Origin: an uncultured Myxococcales bacterium | GTDB taxonomy: Bacteria; Myxococcota_A; UBA9042; CAIXZC01 | Direction of reading: 5' to 3' | DNA length: 32,342 bases | Assembly (NCBI GenBank): GCA_903923815.1 | Contig: CAIXZC010000234.1 | Span: 1-32,342 of the forward strand | Shown: positions 1 through 9,398 of the stretch, one piece after another | Numbering within the stretch: position 1 is the first letter of the stretch | Layout of the letters: every line of letters starts with the position of its first letter | Position numbers and translations under genes: made by a program | Notes under the pieces: generated by a model | The model's input: the letters and a program-made list of their open reading frames with translations, nothing else | Told to the model about the DNA's origin: nothing | The model's database searches: none

Positions 1-56
1 AGGGCCATCTGCAGCGTTGCTCGGTCGCGGGCTCGCTGCGTAATTCCACCACTTGG

Positions 57-227
57 AGCATGCGCCTGAGTACTTCCCCTCCCCCAACTTGGGGGAGGGG
101 AGTGAGGGGTGAGGGCTGTCGTACGCTGAAGGGGCGTTGGGAATGCATGCCCGGCGCTGGCGATAGCCTCAACACCCCTCATCCGGCCCTTCGGGCCACC
201 TTCCCCCGAGTCGGGGGAAGGACCAGA
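57..227. repeat. GC-rich dispersed palindromic (MITE/REP-like) repeat, copy A
   Basis: Contains cttcccctcccccaacttgggggaggggagtgaggggtgagggctgtcgtacgctgaaggggcgttgggaa ... cccctcatccggcccttcgggccaccttcccccgagtcgggggaagg. Closely matches 11516-11678, with imperfect inverted arms at each end. Confidence 0.8.
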
Positions 228-249
228 GGTGAGCAATTCGTTGGGTGCC

Positions 250-1761
250 TCAGCGCCCCCAGACCGCCCCCTTGGGGTCCTCGAACAGCAGTTGCCAGGC
301 TTTGGGCTGGTAGCCCTGGGGGAAGACGGGGTGCTGCAGCACCACCAGGTCGGCGCCCGACTCGTTGTAGATCTTCTCTATGGTGGGGCCGTACTCGGGG
401 ACGTGGCGGTAGTCGTAGACGAACTGCAGGCGGGTGGCCGTGTCCAGGTCAAAGTTGCCCCGCCCGTCACTGAACACCAGCACCGCCGGGAAGGCCCGGT
501 ACAACAGGTACCCGCCCCAATTCGGCAGACAGAAGATTTTCTTAGGGGAGATCCCTTCCTGGTTGGCGGTGGAGAGGCCAAGCCCCTCCAGGCGGTCCGC
601 CAGTTCCACCGGAAAGCGCCGCTGATCCAGGTCTCGGGGCAAGCTGCCAGCCCAGCCCGTCACGCTGCCGAACTGGGCCACCGTGTGGTACTGGAACGTC
701 AGCGCCAGCAGCGCCGCCGCCCCCACCCCCAGGGCCCCCCGGCCCCAGCCCGAAGGCCTGGGCAGTCCCGGCAGCAGCAGCGCCAAAGCCAGGGCATCAC
801 AGTACACGAAGCGGTTGGAGCGAAAGGGCAGCAGCGCCAGCCCCAGGGCCAGCAGCCACAGGTCCAGCCTCCCCCCGCGCCCCCCACCCACAAGCCGCCA
901 CAGCACCACCCCCAGGGTCAGCAGAGGCCCCAGGGCGGACACCAGATGCAGGGGATGGCTGGCGATGGAGAAGTAGCTCCAGAAGGGTAGCCACTCGTTG
1001 ATGATCAGCTCGCTGCCCTCCAGCATGTTGCTGGCCTGCAGGACGCCCCCCACCCAGCAGGGCGATGCGAGGCACGCCAGGGCCAGCACCCCCCAGGCCC
1101 CAAGGGCCCGCAGGGGAAGCTGTTCGGCCGCCGTCCAGCGCGCCGCGGCCCCGGGCACCAGGCGCAGCAGCACCGCCGCCGCGGGCAGGGCCAGGGCCAG
1201 CACCAGGAAGATGAAGGCCCCGCCGGCGTGCAGGTTGGCCCAGGCGAACATGGTCAAGAACAGTCCCAGCAGGGCCAAGGGCGACCGGGGCACCCGCAGC
1301 AACTGCAGCAGCAGGGCGGCCTCGAAGAACAGATTGAATACATGGGGCCGCACCCGCACCCGGTCCGCCCACAGCGCGAACAGCAGGGCCAGCAGGAACC
1401 AGGCCCACAGAGCGCCCCCCTGCCCCGCCTCCCGCTGCCGCGCCCGCACCAACAGCACGAACAGCAGGAAGGCCCCGGCGCTGACCACCACGTGCAGCAG
1501 CCGCACGGGCCCCAGGCCCCCCCAGCGGTCCAGCAGCGCCACCAGGACCTCGTAGCCCCACTGGAAGCTGACCCAGGTGCGGGCCGGGTCGAAGCCCAGG
1601 ATGTCCGTGGAGGGCCAGGCTAGATGGGTCAACATCCAGAGCCCCGCCGCGAGGTGCCAGAAGAGGTCTATGTCCCAGATGGGCTGGAAGGCGAACAGGG
1701 CCAGCAGCCCCGCGGCCAACAGCAACAACGCCAAGCCCAACCTGCCCCCCGCCATGCACAC
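250..1761 (-). CDS. Polytopic membrane protein, GT-C glycosyltransferase-like (hypothetical)
   Basis: 503-aa ORF with many hydrophobic helices and an acidic motif after TM1 (WDIDLFWHLAAGLWMLTH..WPSTDILGF) resembling GT-C-type membrane proteins. Start could be GTG 1761 or ATG 1755. Confidence 0.75.
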   Translation of the reverse strand: MCMAGGRLGLALLLLAAGLLALFAFQPIWDIDLFWHLAAGLWMLTHLAWPSTDILGFDPARTWVSFQWGYEVLVALLDRWGGLGPVRLLHVVVSAGAFLLFVLLVRARQREAGQGGALWAWFLLALLFALWADRVRVRPHVFNLFFEAALLLQLLRVPRSPLALLGLFLTMFAWANLHAGGAFIFLVLALALPAAAVLLRLVPGAAARWTAAEQLPLRALGAWGVLALACLASPCWVGGVLQASNMLEGSELIINEWLPFWSYFSIASHPLHLVSALGPLLTLGVVLWRLVGGGRGGRLDLWLLALGLALLPFRSNRFVYCDALALALLLPGLPRPSGWGRGALGVGAAALLALTFQYHTVAQFGSVTGWAGSLPRDLDQRRFPVELADRLEGLGLSTANQEGISPKKIFCLPNWGGYLLYRAFPAVLVFSDGRGNFDLDTATRLQFVYDYRHVPEYGPTIEKIYNESGADLVVLQHPVFPQGYQPKAWQLLFEDPKGAVWGR

Positions 1762-1956
1762 CTCCAGGGCCCCGTTTATGGCACAGCGGGGCCTCCCAGT
1801 GCAACGGGGACGCGAGGTGTGGGGGGGGCGGGGGGGGCCGCCCGTGCTACCTGGGGCGCCCGGATCCGCTTACTGCGCTTCGCTGCGTGCGCGGCTTTGA
1901 CCGGCAAGGACCTTCTTGCCTGCCAACCGGCGTGCCCCCGCGCGTTGATCCGTTAA

Positions 1957-1986
1957 TTGACGCTTTTGGAAAAGCAGTGCTAGAAT
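1957..1986 (+). promoter_or_regulatory. Putative sigma70 promoter for pilB
   Basis: TTGACG (1957-1962), 18-bp spacer, TAGAAT (1981-1986), upstream of the ATG at 2040. Confidence 0.5.
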
Positions 1987-2039
1987 CCCCGCCGGACTTT
2001 TGCGCGCTGCCGGCGCCCGGGTCCGTCACCAGCGTGGGG

Positions 2040-3809
2040 ATGAACATGGTTGTGAAAAACAACGGCCGCAAGGACAGCGACAACGAACTTCAGCCTCCAA
2101 AGGCCCGCTCTGCATCCTCGGGCCTGGGCGAGTTGCTGCTTCGCGAAAGCGTCATCAGCCTGGATCAGCTGGACGACGCCAAGAAGCAGATCACCAAGCA
2201 CGGCGGCAAGCTGGGCAACACGCTGGCCAACCTGGGCTACGTGTCCGAGGCCCAGATGGTCAGCTTCCTGTCCAAGCAGTACGGCATCCCGTCGGTGAAC
2301 CTGGACGAGATCGTGGTCCCCGAGGAGCTGCTGCGCCTCATCCCCAAGGATGTGGCAGTGAAGCACGGCATCATGCCCATCAACAAGGAGGGATCTTCCC
2401 TCATTGTGGCCGTGTCCGACCCCTCCAACCTGTACGCCATGGACGACGTGAAGTTCCTGACGGGGTACAGCGTCGAGATGGTGGTCGCCCCCGAGAGCCA
2501 GCTCAACAAGGCCCTGGACCGCTACTACGCCGAGGACGAGGCGGCCATTGACGACCTGCTGGAGACCCTCCCCGACGAGGACGTGGACCTCCTGGCCCAG
2601 GACGACGGCATCGACATCGAAGAGCTGGAGCGCGACTCCCACGAAGAGGCCGTGGTGCGTCTGGTGAACCTGATCCTGGTGGACGCCATCCGCCGCGGCG
2701 CCTCGGACATCCACATCGAACCCTACGAGCGCGAGTTCCGCGTCCGCTACCGCATCGACGGCGCCCTCTACGAGATGATCAAGCCCCCCATGCGCCTGCG
2801 CAACGCCATCACCTCGCGCCTCAAGATCATGGCCGAGCTGGACATCGCCGAGCGCCGCCTCCCCCAGGACGGCCGTATCAAGCTGGTGCTGGGCCGCCAG
2901 AAGGAAGTGGACTTCCGCGTCTCCGTGCTGCCCGTGCTGTTCGGCGAGAAGGTCGTGCTTCGAATCCTGGACAAGTCCTCCTTGCAGTTGGACATGACCA
3001 AGCTGGGCTTCCTTGAAGAGCAGCTGAAGCACTTCAAGCACGCCATCCATCAGCCCTGGGGCATGGTGCTGGTGACGGGCCCCACGGGCTCGGGCAAGAC
3101 CACCTCGCTTTACTCCGCCCTCATTGAGCTGAACACCACCTCGGACAACATCTCCACCGCCGAGGACCCCGTCGAATACAACATGGCGGGCCTCAATCAG
3201 GTGCAGATCCACGAGGCCGTGGGCCTCAACTTCGCCGCCGCCCTGCGCTCCTTCCTGCGGCAGGATCCGGACATCATCATGGTGGGCGAGATTCGAGACT
3301 TCGAGACCGCCGAAATCGCGGTCAAGGCCGCCTTGACGGGCCACCTCGTGCTGTCCACCCTGCACACCAACGACGCCCCCTCCACGGTGAACCGTCTGCT
3401 GAACATGGGCGTGGAGCCCTTCCTGGTGACCTCCTCGGTGAACCTCATCATGGCCCAGCGTCTGGCCCGCCGAAACTGCTCCGAGTGCAAGGTCGTCATT
3501 GACGTCCCCAAGGAGAAGCTCAAGGAACTGGGCGTCCCCGAGGACCGCATCGACACCGTCCAGATCTACCGCGGCCCCGGCTGCAAGGTGTGCAACAACA
3601 CGGGCTACAAGGGCCGAACGGCCCTCTACGAGGTCATGCCCTTCGGGGACGAGTTGCGTGAAGCCGTCCTGCAGGGCTACAGCGCCATGGAACTGAAGAA
3701 AGAGGCCATGCGGCTGGGCATGATGACCCTGCGCGGCTCGGGCCTGGTACGTCTGATGGAGGGGGTCACCTCCGTGGAAGAAGTGGTCAGAAACACCCGC
3801 GCGGACTAG
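2040..3809 (+). CDS. pilB: Type IV pilus extension ATPase PilB (GspE/MshE family)
   Basis: N-terminal MshEN repeats, Walker A GPTGSGKTTSLYSAL, Asp box EDPVEY, Walker B DPDIIMVGEIRD, CxxC pairs (NCSEC, CKVC). Start chosen at the internal ATG 2040 of ORF 1887-3809. Confidence 0.95.
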   Translation: MNMVVKNNGRKDSDNELQPPKARSASSGLGELLLRESVISLDQLDDAKKQITKHGGKLGNTLANLGYVSEAQMVSFLSKQYGIPSVNLDEIVVPEELLRLIPKDVAVKHGIMPINKEGSSLIVAVSDPSNLYAMDDVKFLTGYSVEMVVAPESQLNKALDRYYAEDEAAIDDLLETLPDEDVDLLAQDDGIDIEELERDSHEEAVVRLVNLILVDAIRRGASDIHIEPYEREFRVRYRIDGALYEMIKPPMRLRNAITSRLKIMAELDIAERRLPQDGRIKLVLGRQKEVDFRVSVLPVLFGEKVVLRILDKSSLQLDMTKLGFLEEQLKHFKHAIHQPWGMVLVTGPTGSGKTTSLYSALIELNTTSDNISTAEDPVEYNMAGLNQVQIHEAVGLNFAAALRSFLRQDPDIIMVGEIRDFETAEIAVKAALTGHLVLSTLHTNDAPSTVNRLLNMGVEPFLVTSSVNLIMAQRLARRNCSECKVVIDVPKEKLKELGVPEDRIDTVQIYRGPGCKVCNNTGYKGRTALYEVMPFGDELREAVLQGYSAMELKKEAMRLGMMTLRGSGLVRLMEGVTSVEEVVRNTRAD

Positions 3810-3821
3810 GAGTGCCCACCC

Positions 3822-4889
3822 ATGGCAGGAATTGATATTCATCGCCTCTTGCAGACCGCCGTGGATCAGAACGCCACGGACGTCCACATCACCGCCGGCA
3901 TTCCCCCGGCCCTGCGCATCGACGGCAAGCTGTTCCGCCTGAAAAGCGAGCCCCTGACCCCCAACGAGACCCAGGAGTTCGCCTACAGCATCATGACCGA
4001 GAAGCAGAAGAAGACCTTCGAGGCCTGCAACGAGGTGGACCTCTCCTTCAAGTGGAAGGACAAAAGCCGCTTCCGCGCCAACTTCTTCCGCCAGAAGGGC
4101 GCCGTGGCCGCAGCCCTGCGCAAGATCCCCACGGACGTGCTGCCCCTGGAGAAGCTGGGCTTCCCGTCGGCCATCTACGACATCATCGCCAAGCCCAACG
4201 GCCTCTTCCTGGTGACGGGCCCCACGGGCTCGGGCAAGTCCACCACCCTGGCCTCCGTCGTGAACGAGCTGAACGTCCGCCACCGCGGCCACATCCTCAC
4301 CATCGAGGACCCCATCGAGTTCATCCACGAGCACAAGAACTGCATCGTGAACCAGCGCGAGGTGGGCGCCGACACCGAGAGCTTCGCCAACGCCCTGCGC
4401 TACAGCCTGCGCCAGGACCCGGACTTTGTGCTGGTGGGCGAGATCCGCGACCGGGAGACCATGGAGATCGGCCTGCGCATCGCCGAGACGGGCCACTTCA
4501 CGCTGGCCACCTTGCACACCAACTCGGCCATCCAGACCATCCACCGCATCCTGGACTTCTTCCCCTCCGACCAGCAGGAGATGGTCCGCACCCAGATCTC
4601 CTTCGTGCTCCAGGGGGTCATCACCCAGCAGTTGCTCAAGAAAGCCGATGGCAAGGGCCGCGTCCTGTGCGCCGAGATCCTCATCCCCAACCACGCCATC
4701 CGCCACCTGATCCGCGACGACAAGACCCAGCTGATCTATTCCCAGATGCAGATGGGCCAGTCCGCCAGCGGCATGTGCACCATGAATCAGTCCCTGGTGA
4801 GGCTGACCAACGCCGGGCTCATCACCAAAGAACAGGCCATCAACGCCTCCGCCGACACCGAGGAACTGAACAAGATGTTCGGCGACTGA
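3822..4889 (+). CDS. pilT: Twitching motility retraction ATPase PilT
   Basis: 355 aa; GPTGSGKSTTLASVV, TIEDPIEFIH, RQDPDFVLVGEIRD, HxTLATLHTNSAIQTIHRI, AIRHLIRDDK. Confidence 0.96.
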   Translation: MAGIDIHRLLQTAVDQNATDVHITAGIPPALRIDGKLFRLKSEPLTPNETQEFAYSIMTEKQKKTFEACNEVDLSFKWKDKSRFRANFFRQKGAVAAALRKIPTDVLPLEKLGFPSAIYDIIAKPNGLFLVTGPTGSGKSTTLASVVNELNVRHRGHILTIEDPIEFIHEHKNCIVNQREVGADTESFANALRYSLRQDPDFVLVGEIRDRETMEIGLRIAETGHFTLATLHTNSAIQTIHRILDFFPSDQQEMVRTQISFVLQGVITQQLLKKADGKGRVLCAEILIPNHAIRHLIRDDKTQLIYSQMQMGQSASGMCTMNQSLVRLTNAGLITKEQAINASADTEELNKMFGD

Positions 4890-4904
4890 TAACAGGGGGA
4901 TCCC

Positions 4905-6116
4905 ATGCCATATTTTGACTGGGAAGGCACAAACGAGCGCGGTGAGCTGAAGACGGGCACCACCATGGGGGCCAGCGTCAAGGAGGTGCAGGCCTACCTG
5001 CACAAGCAGGCCATCACCGTGATCCGCGTGCGGCGCAAGAAGACCAACGTCCTGGCCAGCATCCCGTTCTTCAACAAGATCAGCGCCAAGACCGTCGTGA
5101 TCTTCACGCGCCAGATGGCCACCATGATCGACGCCGGCCTGCCCCTGGTGCAGTGCATGGAGATCCTGGCGGCCCAGGAGCCGGACCAGAACTTCCAGGC
5201 CATCCTGTACCGCGTCAAGGAGTCCGTCGAACAGGGCAACACCTTCGCCGAGTCCCTGGGCAAGTTCCCCCGGGTCTTCGACAACCTCTTCGTGAACCTC
5301 GTGGCCGCCGGTGAGATGGGCGGTATCTTGGACTCCATCCTCAACCGACTGGCGGCCTACACCGAAAAGAACATGAAGTTGGTGGCCAAGGTGAAGGGCG
5401 CCATGAAGTACCCCATGACGGTGCTCACCGTGTCCTTGATGATCACCGCGGGCCTCTTGTGGAAGGTGGTGCCCACCTTCGGCGCCATGTTCAAGAGCAT
5501 GGGCAAGGATCTGCCCGCCATCACCCAGTTCATGATCGACATCTCCGAGAACTTCCTGCGCCTCGCCCCCTACATTTTCGCCGGGCTGGTGGCCACGGTG
5601 GTCGTCTACAAGCTCATCCGACGCACCAAGAAGGGGGACTACTTCTTCGACGCCCTCCTGCTCAAGGCCCCCATCTTCGGGGATCTGGTGGTGAAGGCCT
5701 CCATCGCCAAGTTCACCCGCACCCTGGGCACCCTGGTCTCCTCCGGCGTGCCCATCCTGGACGCCATGGAGATCGTGGCCAAGACCGCCGGCAACGCCGT
5801 GGTGGAGGAGGCCGTGCTCTACACCCAGGACCGCGTGGCCGAGGGCAAGACCATCGCCGCCCCCCTCATGGAGAAGCAGATCTTCCCCAAGATGGTCATC
5901 CAGATGATCGCCGTGGGCGAGAGCACCGGCGCCTTGGACATCATGTTGGGCAAGATCGCCGACTTCTATGACGACGAAGTGGACGCCGCGGTGGACGGCC
6001 TCTCCGCCATGATGGAGCCCCTCATCATGGTGGTCCTGGGCGGCATCATCGGCTCCGTCATGATCGCCATGTACATGCCCATCTTCTCCGTGGCAGACGG
6101 TGTGGGTAACGGCTAA
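4905..6116 (+). CDS. pilC: Type IV pilus inner-membrane platform protein PilC
   Basis: 403 aa; two T2SSF domains (FTRQMATMIDAGLPLVQCMEIL...; FTRTLGTLVSSGVPILDAMEIV), position in pil cluster. Confidence 0.95.
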   Translation: MPYFDWEGTNERGELKTGTTMGASVKEVQAYLHKQAITVIRVRRKKTNVLASIPFFNKISAKTVVIFTRQMATMIDAGLPLVQCMEILAAQEPDQNFQAILYRVKESVEQGNTFAESLGKFPRVFDNLFVNLVAAGEMGGILDSILNRLAAYTEKNMKLVAKVKGAMKYPMTVLTVSLMITAGLLWKVVPTFGAMFKSMGKDLPAITQFMIDISENFLRLAPYIFAGLVATVVVYKLIRRTKKGDYFFDALLLKAPIFGDLVVKASIAKFTRTLGTLVSSGVPILDAMEIVAKTAGNAVVEEAVLYTQDRVAEGKTIAAPLMEKQIFPKMVIQMIAVGESTGALDIMLGKIADFYDDEVDAAVDGLSAMMEPLIMVVLGGIIGSVMIAMYMPIFSVADGVGNG

Positions 6117-6143
6117 ACGCGCCTCCTGGGGAAGGGCCCTCTC

Positions 6144-7829
6144 GTGCAGCTTGCCTCCACACAGAAACGCCTGGCCTGGCTGACCCTGCTGCGGGTCTTC
6201 CTGTCCTTTGTGCTGTTGGCCTCGGCCCTCATCTTCGACCTCACGGCCAGCTATGGCATGCCCCACCTGGCCCAGACCCTGCTGTACCACGCCACGGGGG
6301 CCATGGTCCTGCTGTCCTTGCTCTTCTCTTACCTTATTGAGAACAGCAAGAACGAGCGGGTCCTCTCCGCCATGGGCCTCCTGCAGGTGTGCCTGGACGC
6401 GGTCTTCACCTCCGTGCTGGTCATCTCCACCGGCGGCATCGAGAGCATCTTCACCTTCTTCTTCTCACTGTTCATCATCTCCGCCTCCATCGCCCTGTAC
6501 CGCATGGGGGCCCTGGTCTCGGCCTTCGCCTCCAGCGCCTGCTTCTTCCTGATCCTGCTGCTGCAGTTTGGCGCCTTTGGCAATGAGGGGGGGCTGGGGG
6601 ACCTGATGGTCCTGGTGGACCCCCGCAGCGAGGCCGCCCGCTCCATCTCCTTGAACTTCGCCACCAACATCGTGGCCTTCTTCGCCATCGCCTTCCTGGC
6701 CAGCTTCCTGGTGGAGCAGCTGCGCGAGGCGGACAGCCGCATCGAGGCCCAGCGGGTCAACATCCGGGAGCTGCGCAACCTCTACGAGAACATCATCTCC
6801 TCCCTGGAGAACGGCCTCATCACCGTGGACCCCCACCACTACATCACCTTCGCCAACGACTACAGCGCCCGCTGGGTAGGGGCGGACAACGAGACCATGA
6901 CGGGCCAACCCGTCTCCACCTTCTTCCCCGACCTGTGGCCCATCCTCTCCAACCCCGACAAGCTGGGCCGCAGCCACACCGAGACCACCATCCGCGCCCA
7001 GGACGACCGCATCCGCTACCTGCGCTGGACGGTGAACCCCCTGAGGGACTCGGACGAGCAACTGCTTGGCCGCGTGCTGCTGTTCTGGGACGTCACTGAC
7101 CTCAAGGAGATGGAGTCCCGCATGGAGCGCGCGGACCGCATGGCCGCCATCGGCCGGCTGGCCGCCAACATCGCCCACGAGATCCGCAACCCCCTGGCCT
7201 CCATGAGCGGCTCCATCCAGCTGCTCAGCAGCCTCATGCACCTGGAGGGCGACGAGCGCCGCCTCATGGACATCGTCATGCGGGAGGCCGAGCACCTGAA
7301 CCGCTGGATCACCGAGTTCCTCAGCTTCTCCCGGCCCGTGGAGCCCAGCTTCGAGCCCCTGGACCTCACCCAGCTTTGCCGCGAGGTGGTAGAGCTGGCC
7401 GAGCACGACAACCGGGGCAGCAACCTGCAGCTGACCCTCATCACCCACGGGGACACCAACCTGCGGGCGGACGTCAAGACCCTGCGCCAGATCCTGTGGA
7501 ACCTGGTGAACAACGCCATGGATGCCAGCGGCAGCGGGGGCACCGTCACGGTGGAGCTGGACGGCACGGCGACTACCCAGGTGTGCATCGCCGTCCAGGA
7601 CGAGGGCGAGGGCATCCCCCAGGAGAACCTGGAGCGCATCTTCGATCCCTTCTTCAGCACCAAGGAGATGGGCACGGGCCTGGGTCTGGCCACGGTCCAA
7701 CGCAACGTGGAGCTCCACGGGGGCCGCGTGAAGGTCCAGTCCAACCCCGGCAGCGGCGCCCGCTTCGAGGTGCTGCTGCCCCGCAAACTGCCACCAAGGA
7801 GAAGCCATGGGTCGGATACTCGTAGTTGA
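6144..7829 (+). CDS. pilS: Sensor histidine kinase PilS (N-terminal TM domain, PAS, HisKA/HATPase)
   Basis: 561 aa; hydrophobic N-terminus, PAS-like region, H-box NIAHEIRNPLASMSGSIQLL, N-box NLVNNAMDASG, G-boxes GEGIPQENLERIFDPFFSTKEMGTGLGLA. GTG start; overlaps pilR by 23 bp. Confidence 0.92.
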   Translation: MQLASTQKRLAWLTLLRVFLSFVLLASALIFDLTASYGMPHLAQTLLYHATGAMVLLSLLFSYLIENSKNERVLSAMGLLQVCLDAVFTSVLVISTGGIESIFTFFFSLFIISASIALYRMGALVSAFASSACFFLILLLQFGAFGNEGGLGDLMVLVDPRSEAARSISLNFATNIVAFFAIAFLASFLVEQLREADSRIEAQRVNIRELRNLYENIISSLENGLITVDPHHYITFANDYSARWVGADNETMTGQPVSTFFPDLWPILSNPDKLGRSHTETTIRAQDDRIRYLRWTVNPLRDSDEQLLGRVLLFWDVTDLKEMESRMERADRMAAIGRLAANIAHEIRNPLASMSGSIQLLSSLMHLEGDERRLMDIVMREAEHLNRWITEFLSFSRPVEPSFEPLDLTQLCREVVELAEHDNRGSNLQLTLITHGDTNLRADVKTLRQILWNLVNNAMDASGSGGTVTVELDGTATTQVCIAVQDEGEGIPQENLERIFDPFFSTKEMGTGLGLATVQRNVELHGGRVKVQSNPGSGARFEVLLPRKLPPRRSHGSDTRS

Positions 7830-9192
7830 CGACGAAAAGAGCATGCGCGACTTCTTCGACATCCTGCTGCGCAAGCACGGGCACGAGGTCACCACCGCCC
7901 CCGGCGGCGCCGAGGCCCTGTCCATGCTGGCCCGCAACGCCTTCGATCTGGTCATCACGGACCTGAAGATGCCCCAGGTGACAGGCCTGGACGTGCTGAA
8001 GGGCACCAGGGAGTTCAGCCCCCACACGGAGGTCATCGTGATGACCGCCTACTCCACCGTGGACACCGCCATCCAGGCCATGAAGCTGGGGGCCTTCAAC
8101 TACCTGTCCAAGCCCTTCAACAACGACGAGATCACCCTGGTCATCGAGAAGGCCCTGGAGAAGCGCAACCTGGTGGCGGAGAACCAGCGCCTCCAGGAGG
8201 CCCTGGAGAAGGGCAGCACCTTCTCCCGCATCGTGGGCCAGAGCGCCGCCATGCGGGACGTCTTCCGGCAGGTGCGGCAGGTGGCCCCCATGAAGACCAC
8301 CGTCCTCATCACCGGCGAGAGCGGCACTGGCAAGGAGCTCATTGCCCGGGCCATCCATCAGGCCAGCGGCCGGGAGCAAAGCCCCATGGCCGTGGTGAAC
8401 TGCGGGGCCGTCCCCGAGAACCTCATGGAGAGCGAGCTGTTCGGCCACGTCAAGGGCTCCTTCACGGGGGCCACCATGGACAAGAAGGGCATGGCCCAGA
8501 TGGCCGACGGCGGCACCCTCTTCCTGGACGAGGTGGGCGAGCTGAACACCCAGATGCAGGTCAAGCTGCTGCGCCTGCTGCAGGAGAAGAAGATCAAGCC
8601 CGTGGGCGGCCTCAAGGAGATCGAGGTCAGCGCCCGCATCATCGCCGCCACCAACCGGGACCTGGAGGCGGACGTGGCCACCGGCGCCTTCCGCGAGGAC
8701 CTCTTCTTCCGCCTCAACGTCATCCATATTCATATCCCGCCGCTGCGGGAGCGCCGGGAGGACATCCCCCTGCTGGCCCGCCACTTCCTGGACAAGTTCG
8801 CCGGCGAGCTGGACAAGACCACCAAGGGCTTCGAGCGCGAGACCATGCACATGCTGATGACCTACAGCTTCCCGGGCAATGTGCGGGAACTGGAGAACGT
8901 GGTCGAGCGGGCCCTGGCCTTCGAGACCTCCGACTGGGTCACCCCCGCGTCCCTGCCCCCCAAGCTGCTGCGCGAGGTGGAGACCCACACCAGCGTCCCC
9001 ACGGCCGACACCGGCATCGATGGCTTCACCCAGGAGAACTCCCTGGACCATTACCTTGAAAGAATCGAGAAGCACCACATCGAGGCGGCCCTCAAGGCCG
9101 TCAATGGTTCCGTCACGAGAGCCGCAGAAAGACTGGGCCTGTCCTTCCGCTCCATGCGCTACAAGATGTCCAAATTCGGCATCTCACGTTGA
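7807..9192 (+). CDS. pilR: Sigma-54-dependent response regulator PilR
   Basis: 461 aa; receiver domain (VDDEKSMRDFF, VITDLKMP), AAA+ GESGTGKELIARAIH, sigma-54 contact motif GSFTGA, Fis-type HTH at the C-terminus. Confidence 0.95.
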   Translation: MGRILVVDDEKSMRDFFDILLRKHGHEVTTAPGGAEALSMLARNAFDLVITDLKMPQVTGLDVLKGTREFSPHTEVIVMTAYSTVDTAIQAMKLGAFNYLSKPFNNDEITLVIEKALEKRNLVAENQRLQEALEKGSTFSRIVGQSAAMRDVFRQVRQVAPMKTTVLITGESGTGKELIARAIHQASGREQSPMAVVNCGAVPENLMESELFGHVKGSFTGATMDKKGMAQMADGGTLFLDEVGELNTQMQVKLLRLLQEKKIKPVGGLKEIEVSARIIAATNRDLEADVATGAFREDLFFRLNVIHIHIPPLRERREDIPLLARHFLDKFAGELDKTTKGFERETMHMLMTYSFPGNVRELENVVERALAFETSDWVTPASLPPKLLREVETHTSVPTADTGIDGFTQENSLDHYLERIEKHHIEAALKAVNGSVTRAAERLGLSFRSMRYKMSKFGISR

Positions 9193-9244
9193 CAAGTTTT
9201 GTCACCTCGGGACCCAATTGCGTCACCCCCGGCAAACTTGTCAA
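9189..9244. promoter_or_regulatory. Candidate PilR upstream activating region for pilA
   Basis: Inverted TTGACAAG (9189-9196) / CTTGTCAA (9237-9244), plus palindrome TGACAA-GTT-TTGTCA (9190-9204), 70-130 bp upstream of a sigma-54 promoter. Confidence 0.5.
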
Positions 9245-9313
9245 GACCTCGCAAAAAAATTCTTTTTCAGTGTTTTCGCGCAGTTAGTTGCATTTTCAAG
9301 GTGTGCCCCTTGG

Positions 9314-9330
9314 TTGGCACCAAATGTGCA
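9314..9330 (+). promoter_or_regulatory. Sigma-54 (-24/-12) promoter of pilA
   Basis: TTGGCACCAAATGTGCA: GG (9316-9317), exactly 10 bp, GC (9328-9329); near-consensus, directly upstream of pilA and downstream of pilR. Confidence 0.88.
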
Positions 9331-9398
9331 AAGGAGAAGGGGCGTGGTAAGTCTGGGCCAGGTGGCCCATTTGAAAAACCTTTTTCTAGGAGGCCAAG

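Noticed and set aside
1980-6290. 1436-aa minus-strand ORF spanning pilB-pilT-pilC
   Set aside because: Antisense to three clear pil genes; His/Gly/Leu/Val-rich translation typical of a mirror frame in GC-rich, codon-biased DNA; no recognisable domain.
9372-9386. gaaaaaccttttt hairpin before the pilA RBS as a terminator or riboswitch
   Set aside because: Stem is only 6 A-T pairs with a 2-nt loop; too weak to support a call.
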